Shown here: positions 5,834 to 11,745 of the stretch, piece by piece
Numbering within the stretch: the first letter of the stretch is position 1
Layout: every line of letters starts with the position of its first letter
Source: DATKFM01 sp035544395
GTDB taxonomy: Bacteria > Pseudomonadota > Alphaproteobacteria > Dongiales > Dongiaceae
DNA: 14,272 bases
Direction of reading: 5' to 3'
Assembly (NCBI GenBank): GCA_035544395.1
Contig: DATKFM010000193.1
Location: forward strand, 1 to 14,272
Notes under the pieces: generated by a model
Database searches by the model: none
Seen by the model: the letters and a program-made list of their open reading frames with translations, nothing else
Told to the model about the DNA's origin: nothing
Made by a program: the position numbers and the translations under genes

Positions 5834-7663
5834 CTAGCGGCGGCCGAACAGCCGCTCGATATCCGAGAGCTTCAGCTCCACATAGGTGGGTCGGCCGTGG
5901 TTGCATTGGCCGGAATGGGGTGTCGCCTCCATCTCCCGCAGCAGCGCATCCATCTCCGCCGGCGCCAGCCGACGCCCGGCGCGCACGCTGCCATGGCAGG
6001 CCATGGTGCCGCAGATCTGCTCCAACCGCTCCTTCAGGCTCAACGCCTGGCCGAACTCCGCCAGCTCGTCGGCGAGGTCCCGGATCAGCCCCGCGGCATC
6101 GGTGGCGCCCAGCAGCGCCGGCACCTCGCGCACCACGACGGCGCCCGGGCCGAACGCCTCGATCATCAGGCCGAGTTCCGCCAGTTCGCCGCGCCTGTTG
6201 ACGATGCGCTGCGCCGCCGCCTCGTCCAGTTCCACCACGGCGGGGATCAGCAGCACCTGACGGGCAATGCCGGCCTGCGCCAGCGCCGCCTTCATGCGCT
6301 CATAGACCAGCCGCTCATGGGCCGCGTGCTGATCGACAATCACCAGGCCATCGGCGGTCTGGGCGATGATGTAGGTCTCGTGCAGCTGCGCCCGCGCAGC
6401 GCCCAGCGGATGCGCGGCAACCGGAGCGCCGTCGGCCGCGGGCGGCGCCGACGGCGCGTGCAGGCCCGACATGTCGGTGGTCCGCGGATCCACCGACGGC
6501 AGATCGTAGGGCGCATAGAGCGCCGCGGTCTGTTCGCCGAAACCGCGCGGCCCCGACCCGTGCTGCGGCCGCCAGCTATTCGCCGCCGAATGCGGCCGCT
6601 CGCCCGGGCGAAAGCTGCCCAGCGCCGCCAGGGACACGGTGGTGGAGGCGCGGTGGCCGGCCGCCGCCAGGGCATGCTTGGAGGCGCCGACGATCAGGCC
6701 GCGCACCAGCCCGGGATCGCGGAAGCGCACCTCGGCCTTTGTCGGGTGGACATTCACATCCACCTCTTCCGCCGGCAGATCGACGAACAGTGCCACCAGC
6801 GGATGGCGGTCGCGGGCGAGGAAATCCTGATAGGCGCCGCGCACCGCACCATGGAGCAGCCGGTCGCGTACCGGCCGGCCGTTGACGAAAAGATACTGCT
6901 GAGCCGAGGTGGCGCGGTTCAGCGTCGGCAAGCCGACATAGCCTGAGAGCCGCACGGATTCCCGCAGGGTATCCACCGGCAGCGCATTGTCGGCGAAATC
7001 GCGGCCCATCACCTGGGACAGCCGCGCCAGCCGCGCCGCCGCCGCATCGGTCAGCAGATCGCCCGCAGGCCCATGGCGCAGGACGGCACGGGTATCGTCG
7101 AACAAGGCGAAGGCGATCTTCGGATAGGCCATGGCCAGCCGGTTGACGATGTCGGCGGCATGGTCGAGCTCGGTCCGCACCGCCTTGAGGAATTTGAGCC
7201 GCGCCGGCGTGGCGTAGAACAGATCCCGCAATTCGACGCGCGTGCCCGCCGACAGCGCCGCCGGTTCCGGCTCGCCCTTGGCGCCGCCATCGACGGAAAT
7301 TCGCCAACCCTCGGCGCTGCCGGATTTGCGCGACGTGATGGTGAGCCGGCCCACGGCGCCGATGGAGGGCAGCGCCTCACCGCGAAAGCCCAGGGTGCCG
7401 ATGTTGACGAGATCGTCGTCGGGCAACTTCGAGGTGGCGTGGCGCTCCACCGCCAGCGCCAGTTCGGCCGGCGTCATGCCGAGGCCATCATCGGCGACGG
7501 CGATCAGGCCGCGGCCGCCGTCGCGTAAAGTCACCTCTATGTTTTGCGCACCCGCATCGATGGCATTTTCCACCAGCTCCTTTACCGCCGAAGCCGGCCG
7601 CTCGATCACCTCGCCGGCGGCGATCCGGTTGACCAGATTAGGCGGAAGGACGCGAATCGGCAT
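5834..7663 (-). CDS. mutL: DNA mismatch repair protein MutL, endonuclease-type
   Basis: The 609-residue protein couples MutS mismatch recognition to strand removal. The N-terminal GHKL ATPase domain shows ELVENAIDAGA (29-39, with catalytic E29 and Mg-binding N33), DDGLGM (58-63), GFRGEALPSI (92-101) and NVHPTKAEVRF (304-314, lysine K309 contacting ATP). A short proline/alanine-rich linker (about 340-425) follows. The C-terminal dimerisation domain carries the full nicking-endonuclease set: DQHAAHERLVYE (444-455, fitting DQHAxxExxxxE), ACHG (555-558), CNHGRP (587-592) and the final FGR (606-608). This predicts a MutL that makes its own nicks, as in organisms without MutH. Length is normal. The ATG at 7663 follows a 112-bp gap and has only a weak ribosome binding site. 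The MFS gene starts 9 bp after its stop. Confidence 0.97.
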   Translation of the reverse strand: MPIRVLPPNLVNRIAAGEVIERPASAVKELVENAIDAGAQNIEVTLRDGGRGLIAVADDGLGMTPAELALAVERHATSKLPDDDLVNIGTLGFRGEALPSIGAVGRLTITSRKSGSAEGWRISVDGGAKGEPEPAALSAGTRVELRDLFYATPARLKFLKAVRTELDHAADIVNRLAMAYPKIAFALFDDTRAVLRHGPAGDLLTDAAAARLARLSQVMGRDFADNALPVDTLRESVRLSGYVGLPTLNRATSAQQYLFVNGRPVRDRLLHGAVRGAYQDFLARDRHPLVALFVDLPAEEVDVNVHPTKAEVRFRDPGLVRGLIVGASKHALAAAGHRASTTVSLAALGSFRPGERPHSAANSWRPQHGSGPRGFGEQTAALYAPYDLPSVDPRTTDMSGLHAPSAPPAADGAPVAAHPLGAARAQLHETYIIAQTADGLVIVDQHAAHERLVYERMKAALAQAGIARQVLLIPAVVELDEAAAQRIVNRRGELAELGLMIEAFGPGAVVVREVPALLGATDAAGLIRDLADELAEFGQALSLKERLEQICGTMACHGSVRAGRRLAPAEMDALLREMEATPHSGQCNHGRPTYVELKLSDIERLFGRR

Positions 7664-7775
7664 GACTGATAGCCTGCGAATTTGCGGGAGGGGGCGAATC
7701 GGGAAGCGGCCGGAATCCTACCAGACAGCGGCCGCCGCAACCAGCGGCCGGGCCGATCGCCCGACCTGATTCGCG
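7664..7775. other. Gap between M16 pair and mutL: probable mutL promoter/terminator zone
   Basis: The 112-bp gap between the M16-partner stop and the mutL start contains a minus-strand extended -10-like TGGTAGGAT (7723-7715) with no good -35. It also holds three copies of AGCGGCCG and a small inverted repeat CGGGC/GCCCG near 7747-7761. No T-run follows a hairpin in the minus direction, so a standard intrinsic terminator is not evident. A separate mutL promoter is plausible but weakly supported. Confidence 0.3.
7705..7750. repeat. Three direct copies of AGCGGCCG
   Basis: AGCGGCCG occurs at 7705-7712, 7727-7734 and 7743-7750, with start-to-start distances of 22 and 16 bp. Each holds the self-complementary CGGCCG, so any two copies could pair into a GC-rich hairpin in mRNA. 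The cluster lies in the noncoding gap upstream of mutL. In GC-rich DNA such short repeats can arise by chance. Confidence 0.4.
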
Positions 7776-9146
7776 CTAGAACAACCCTTCCGGCGCCGGC
7801 GCGGTGGCCGTCACGCCGGCCGGCTTGCCCACCACGACCACCAGCAGTTTCGCGGGATCGAGCAGCCGTTTCGCCACCCGCTTCACGTCGTCGGCGGTCA
7901 CCGCATCGACATAGCTGTTGCGCTTGACGAAGTAATCGGCGCCGAAATCCTGCTCCTGCACCGCCACCAGGATGTCGGCGATGCGCTGGCTGCTGGAGAA
8001 GCGCAGCGCGTAGGAACCCGTGATATAGGATTTGGCGTCGGCGATCTCCTCAGCGGTCGGCCCATCCACCGCCAGCCGCGACCATTCCCGCCGCAGGATG
8101 TCGATCGTCTCGCCGGCGCTTTCGTTCTTCGTCGCCACCTGACCCATGATGATGCCCGTGTGATCCAGCGTCACCAGGTCGGTGGCGATGGAATAGGCGA
8201 GGCCGCGCTTTTCGCGCACCTCCTCTGTGAGTCGCGACGAGAAACCGCCGCCGCCGAGGATGTAGTTCATTACATAGGCCGCGAAGAAATCGGGATCGTG
8301 CCGCTTGAGGCCTTCATGGCCGAACAGCACCACGCTCTGGGGGATGTCGCGATCGACGATGACGGTCGTGCCGCCGTCCACCGGTACGGCCTCGGCGATG
8401 GCTGGCAGATCGGCTTTCTCCGGCAGCGCGCCGAAGGTCTTGTCCAGGAGCATGCCCAGATCCGCCGGGGTGACGTCACCGACCACACCGATGATCAGAT
8501 TGTCGCGGGCGAAGACGCGCTTCATATATGCACGGAAATCGTCAACGGTGACGGCTTTCAGGCCCGCCTCGGTGCCGCCGGTCTGTCGGCTATAGGGATG
8601 ATCGGGATAGCCCAGGCGCCACCAGGCGCGGCTGGCGATGGAGCCGGGATCGCTGATATCGCCGGCAATCACGCTCAAGAGCTGGCCGCGAATCCGCTCC
8701 ACAGGATCGGCGTCGAAGCGCGGCTGGGTCAGGCCGAGCCGGAGAAGATCGAAGGCCTGATCGCGATTCTCGGTCAGCGTGCGGACGCTGCCGCCGAATT
8801 CATCCATGCCGGCATCGAAGCGCCAATCGATGGAGAGCTCGTTCAGCCGCCGCTGGAACGTAGCGGAGTCCAGATCGCCGGCACCCTCGTCCAGCAAGCC
8901 GGCCAGCAGGCTGGTCATGCCTTCCTTGCCCGGAGGATCCATCACCGAGCCGCCGCGGAAGCCGAAGCTGAGCGAGATCAGGGGAATGCTGTGGTCCTCC
9001 ACCAGCCAGGCCTTGATGCCGCCGGGGCTGGTGATTTGCTGCAGCTCGATCGCCCGGGCCGGCGACGCAAGCGCGAACAGGCCGGCGAGAACAAGCGCGG
9101 CGGCGGTGCGGGGGCAGCGGCCGATCATCGCGAGGAGTCCGGTCAT
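7776..9146 (-). CDS. M16-family peptidase-like protein, non-catalytic partner, exported
   Basis: From the ATG at 9146 the product has 456 residues. An N-terminal signal peptide (about 1-32, basic start, hydrophobic core around 14-29, cleavage probably after SPARA) sends it to the periplasm. It has the two-domain M16 fold, but where active members carry HxxEH it reads GMTSLLAGLLDEGAG (76-90), without zinc ligands. It keeps the substrate-binding half: the glycine-rich loop LGGGGFSSRL (297-306) and RGLAYS (314-319) with the R/Y pair typical of the second domain. This is the pattern of the inactive subunit of bacterial M16 heterodimers, paired with the active protein encoded just upstream. Its start overlaps the partner's stop by 4 bp (ATGA) behind a clear GGAGG. 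An upstream extension to 9260 would lie inside the partner gene and would bury the signal peptide. Confidence 0.92.
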   Translation of the reverse strand: MTGLLAMIGRCPRTAAALVLAGLFALASPARAIELQQITSPGGIKAWLVEDHSIPLISLSFGFRGGSVMDPPGKEGMTSLLAGLLDEGAGDLDSATFQRRLNELSIDWRFDAGMDEFGGSVRTLTENRDQAFDLLRLGLTQPRFDADPVERIRGQLLSVIAGDISDPGSIASRAWWRLGYPDHPYSRQTGGTEAGLKAVTVDDFRAYMKRVFARDNLIIGVVGDVTPADLGMLLDKTFGALPEKADLPAIAEAVPVDGGTTVIVDRDIPQSVVLFGHEGLKRHDPDFFAAYVMNYILGGGGFSSRLTEEVREKRGLAYSIATDLVTLDHTGIIMGQVATKNESAGETIDILRREWSRLAVDGPTAEEIADAKSYITGSYALRFSSSQRIADILVAVQEQDFGADYFVKRNSYVDAVTADDVKRVAKRLLDPAKLLVVVVGKPAGVTATAPAPEGLF

Positions 9147-10501
9147 TGTGCGCCTCCGATCGGCAGCAAGGTGCCGGTCACCGAATAGTTGATCTGCAGC
9201 ACTTTCGCCGCGGCGGTCTTCACCTGCTCCGTGGTGACCGCCTGGATGCGGTCCGGCCATTCCTCGATATCCTCGAGGGTGCTGCCGGTGCTGAGGCTGG
9301 TGCCGATGATGCGCGCCGGCGCCGCGATGCCGTCCCGCGCCTTGATGGCATCGGACAGCAGCGCCTTTTTCGCCGCCGCCAGTTCGGCCTCGGTCACGCC
9401 GTCTCGCAACAGCCGGGCGATCTCTTCGTCCGTCGCCTTCTCGACCGTGGCGGCATCGGTGCCCGGCGGCGGCACTGCGTAGAAGCTGAAGGTGCCGAGA
9501 TCATAGGCGTCGGAATCGAAATAGGCGCCGGCGCTGGCGGCGATGCGGTCATCGACCACCAGCCGGCGATAGAGGCGGCTGCTGGTGTTGCCGCCGAGGA
9601 TTTCGGCGAGCAGTTCCAGCGCATAGACCTCTTCCTTGGGCCCGATGCGATAGCTTGGCGCCTGATACTGGCGCGACCATTGCCCCTGCTTCACCTCGGC
9701 GCTTTCCATCGTCACCCGGCGCGGTGCGAATTGCGCCGGTTCCTGCGGCCGGTTGCGCAGGGGCACGTCGCGCTTGGCGATCACGCCATAGTATTTTTCC
9801 GCCAGCGGGCGCACCTGCTCCAGCGTGACATCGCCGGCAATGATCAATGTCGCGTTGTTGGGCGCATACCAGTGGCCGTACCAGTCGAGCGCATCCGCTG
9901 TCGTCAGCTCGCGCATCTCGTTCTCCCAGCCGATAGTGGGCATGCGATAGGGATGATTCAGGTACAGGCTGGCGCGCATCATTTCCGCCAGGCGCGCGCC
10001 CGGTTCGTTGTCAATGCGCTGCCGGCGCTCTTCCAGGATCACGTCACGCTCCGGCAGCACTTCCTTATCGGTGAGCACCAGATTGGCCATGCGGTCGGCC
10101 TCGAGCCGCATCACGTCCTCCAGATGCTCCACCGCCACCGACTGGAAATAGGCGGTGTAGTCCTCGGTGGTGAAGGCATTCTCGTCGCCGCCGTAACGCG
10201 CCACCTCGTTGGAGAAGGCGCCGGGCGGCACGGACTTGGTGCCCTTGAACATAAGATGCTCGAGGAAATGGGCGATGCCGGTCTTGCCCGGCTTCTCATC
10301 GGCGGCGCCGCAGCGGTACCAGACCATATGGGTGACCACGGGCGCCCGGTGATTCTCCACAACCACCACCTGCAGGCCGTTGGCCAGGGTGAAGGTCTGG
10401 GGATCGAACACCTTTGCCTGCGCCGTGGCGGCGCCTGCACTGCCGAGAATGAGGGCGGCCAGAGCCGCTGCGATCCGAGTGTGAATGGCCGAAAATTTCA
10501 T
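9143..10501 (-). CDS. M16-family zinc metallopeptidase, catalytic subunit, exported
   Basis: From the ATG at 10501 the protein has 452 residues. Residues 1-29 form a signal peptide ending ATAQA, so it acts in the periplasm. The active site is visible: HFLEH (78-82) with zinc ligands H78 and H82 and general base E81, and the third ligand glutamate in VILEERR (E157 or E158). RYGGDENAFTTEDYTAYF (102-119) is typical of insulinase/processing-peptidase-like M16B members. Such enzymes degrade small proteins and peptides within a closed chamber made of active and inactive subunits. The inactive partner is the next gene, overlapping by 4 bp. A TTG at 10546 gives a 15-residue extension in front of the signal peptide and is less likely. 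The gene follows the lipoprotein gene after a 104-bp gap. The substrate is unknown. Confidence 0.94.
   Translation of the reverse strand: MKFSAIHTRIAAALAALILGSAGAATAQAKVFDPQTFTLANGLQVVVVENHRAPVVTHMVWYRCGAADEKPGKTGIAHFLEHLMFKGTKSVPPGAFSNEVARYGGDENAFTTEDYTAYFQSVAVEHLEDVMRLEADRMANLVLTDKEVLPERDVILEERRQRIDNEPGARLAEMMRASLYLNHPYRMPTIGWENEMRELTTADALDWYGHWYAPNNATLIIAGDVTLEQVRPLAEKYYGVIAKRDVPLRNRPQEPAQFAPRRVTMESAEVKQGQWSRQYQAPSYRIGPKEEVYALELLAEILGGNTSSRLYRRLVVDDRIAASAGAYFDSDAYDLGTFSFYAVPPPGTDAATVEKATDEEIARLLRDGVTEAELAAAKKALLSDAIKARDGIAAPARIIGTSLSTGSTLEDIEEWPDRIQAVTTEQVKTAAAKVLQINYSVTGTLLPIGGAQ
9153..9157 (-). promoter_or_regulatory. Ribosome binding site GGAGG fixing the start at 9146
   Basis: GGAGG on the minus strand at 9157-9153 stands 6 nt before the ATG at 9146-9144. 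It lies inside the last codons of the catalytic M16 gene, and the ATG overlaps that gene's TGA. It supports this start over the longer in-frame extension. Confidence 0.7.
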
Positions 10502-10605
10502 GAATTGCCCGCGGGATCGGTTGGGACTGTGGGAGATATAGCGCAAACAGGCGCCGTCGCAGCGGCGCCCGTCGATAATTCCGTCATCACATTGGCGTCA
10601 GCGGA
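10502..10605. other. Gap between lipoprotein gene and M16 genes
   Basis: This 104-bp noncoding stretch contains a GC hairpin (10550-10569) and no strong promoter in the minus direction. It may separate the ileS-lspA-lipoprotein transcription unit from the M16 pair, or act as an internal attenuator. Nothing else stands out. Confidence 0.4.
10550..10569 (-). terminator. GC hairpin, possible weak terminator or attenuator
   Basis: GGCGCCG (10550-10556) and CGGCGCC (10563-10569) pair perfectly as a 7-bp stem with a 6-nt loop. In the minus direction it is followed by TGTTTGCG, which is not a real T-run, so efficient intrinsic termination is doubtful. It lies 37 bp after the lipoprotein stop. Confidence 0.35.
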
Positions 10606-11175
10606 TCAGAAGATGCCTTCCAGCAGGCCCTTCTTCTTGCGCGTGATGATGGGCGTGTCGCCTTCGGTCATCGGCTTGCCCTGATCGATGTTCTCCTGGA
10701 TGCGCTGGCTCTCGCCCACGGGATCGACGACGGATCCATAGGGCTCCTGCTCGCGCCAGAATACCAAGCGGCTGATCACTGTACGGTCGCGCTCAACCTG
10801 GGAGGCGGTTTCCTCTTCGACGATCTGCCGGATGTTCGGATCCACATCGACGGCGCCTGCGGTGGTCAGAAAGGCCGCTTCCCCCGCCGACTTGTCGGTG
10901 AGATCGATGGTTGGCGCCTGTTCGCCGGTGCTCGAGCCGACAACGATCGATTGTGCCTGGTCGCGAGTCGCCGGCTCCTGCGGACGGGGCGCGCCGGGTG
11001 CCGGCGGCTTCAGGTTGATATCCGGCGGCATGCTGAGCGGCGCATGGGCGATGACCTGAAACTCGTCGGGCGCCGTGCGGGTCAGGCCGATAGATTCGCG
11101 AAACGAGTTGCCGCAGCCGGCAAGGGCCAGCGCGACAGTCAGAATAGCCAATCCAGCCAGCGGGTTATGACGCAT
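10606..11175 (-). CDS. DUF3035/BamF-like outer-membrane lipoprotein
   Basis: The 189-residue product has a lipoprotein signal (1-20) ending in the lipobox LALAGC, with the acylated cysteine at residue 21. Residue 22 is glycine, which does not suggest inner-membrane retention, so an outer-membrane location is expected. TAPDEFQVIAHAPLSMPP (about 34-51) followed by LKPPAP matches the extended N-terminal motif of the alphaproteobacterial DUF3035 family. I recall this family being linked to BamF, an accessory BAM-complex lipoprotein with a BamC-like N-terminal segment; that naming is from memory. The middle is low in complexity. The C-terminal end is basic (TRKKKGLLEGIF). A strong AGGAGA lies 5 nt before the ATG, immediately after the lspA stop. 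Its position directly after lspA, whose enzyme would mature it, fits. Confidence 0.85.
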   Translation of the reverse strand: MRHNPLAGLAILTVALALAGCGNSFRESIGLTRTAPDEFQVIAHAPLSMPPDINLKPPAPGAPRPQEPATRDQAQSIVVGSSTGEQAPTIDLTDKSAGEAAFLTTAGAVDVDPNIRQIVEEETASQVERDRTVISRLVFWREQEPYGSVVDPVGESQRIQENIDQGKPMTEGDTPIITRKKKGLLEGIF

Positions 11176-11180
11176 CTGTG

Positions 11181-11186
11181 TCTCCT
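11181..11186 (-). promoter_or_regulatory. Ribosome binding site AGGAGA of the lipoprotein gene
   Basis: AGGAGA at 11186-11181 (minus strand) sits 5 nt before the ATG at 11175 and starts right after the lspA TAA (11190-11188). It is among the clearest ribosome binding sites in the window, suggesting strong independent initiation. Confidence 0.65.
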
Positions 11187-11187
11187 G

Positions 11188-11739
11188 TTACGGCGCTGTT
11201 CTACTCTTTTCCTCGCGCCGGAACAATCCGTCCAAAACGAGCATCGAAACGCCAATGAAAATACAGGTATCCGCCAAGTTGAAGGCCGGCCATTGGCAGC
11301 CGAATCCACCCAGCCACACTGTTTCGAGAATGCGGCAAAAACCGGGATAGGCTTCGCCATGGAACCAGAGAAAATCGAAGACGCCGGCAAAACGCAGGCG
11401 ATCGAGCACATTGCCGAGGGCGCCGCCGATGATCAGGCCGAGAGCGATGGCGGGCCAGCGCATGGTCAGCCGCGATAGCCAGACGCCAAGGCCGATGACG
11501 ATGGCGACGGCAAAGCCCGCGAAGAGCCAGGGCGCCACCGGCGAGTCCGAGCGGAACAGGCTGAAGGCGATGCCCCGGTTCCAGGCGGAGACGAGATCGA
11601 AGAACGAGGTGACGGGGATATTCTGCGGCGGATCCATCAGCACCTCGCGGATCCACCACTTGCTGACCTGATCCACCAGCAGTGCCGCCACCGCGACGAT
11701 GAAACCCAGGCGCATTGGCCGCAAACGGCGTGGCCCCAC
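11188..11739 (-). CDS. lspA: Lipoprotein signal peptidase (signal peptidase II)
   Basis: This inner-membrane aspartic protease removes the signal peptide from diacylated prolipoproteins. With the GTG start at 11739 it has 183 residues; an ATG at 11715 gives 175. Neither has a strong ribosome binding site. Four hydrophobic helices are seen at about 10-30, 70-88, 96-113 and 152-170. Conserved motifs are LLVDQVSKWWI (20-30), NRGIAFSLF (54-62), GGALGNVLDRLR (105-116) and FNLADTCIFIG (153-163). The catalytic aspartates should be D122 (VFDFL) and D157 (FNLAD). The loop between them is about 34 residues instead of the roughly 18 typical of E. coli and Pseudomonas, and contains two cysteines (135, 148). 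The gene starts 6 bp after the ileS stop, the standard ileS-lspA arrangement. Confidence 0.95.
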   Translation of the reverse strand: MGPRRLRPMRLGFIVAVAALLVDQVSKWWIREVLMDPPQNIPVTSFFDLVSAWNRGIAFSLFRSDSPVAPWLFAGFAVAIVIGLGVWLSRLTMRWPAIALGLIIGGALGNVLDRLRFAGVFDFLWFHGEAYPGFCRILETVWLGGFGCQWPAFNLADTCIFIGVSMLVLDGLFRREEKSRTAP

Positions 11740-11745
11740 CGGCAG

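Noticed and set aside
3707..6946. Very long plus-strand open frame (1079 codons)
   Set aside because: It runs antisense through SDR, MFS and mutL genes with clear motifs. Its protein is R/Q/H/G-rich with no domain, a typical GC-rich shadow frame.
9147..9260. Longer start for the non-catalytic M16 protein
   Set aside because: The extra 38 residues are non-hydrophobic, lie within the partner gene and would bury the signal peptide; the ATG at 9146 has a GGAGG.
10502..10546. TTG start extending the catalytic M16 protein by 15 residues
   Set aside because: It precedes a complete signal peptide and uses a rarer start; the ATG at 10501 is more natural.
9146..10684. Plus-strand open frame opposite the catalytic M16 gene
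   Set aside because: Shadow of the HFLEH-bearing peptidase; no recognisable protein features.
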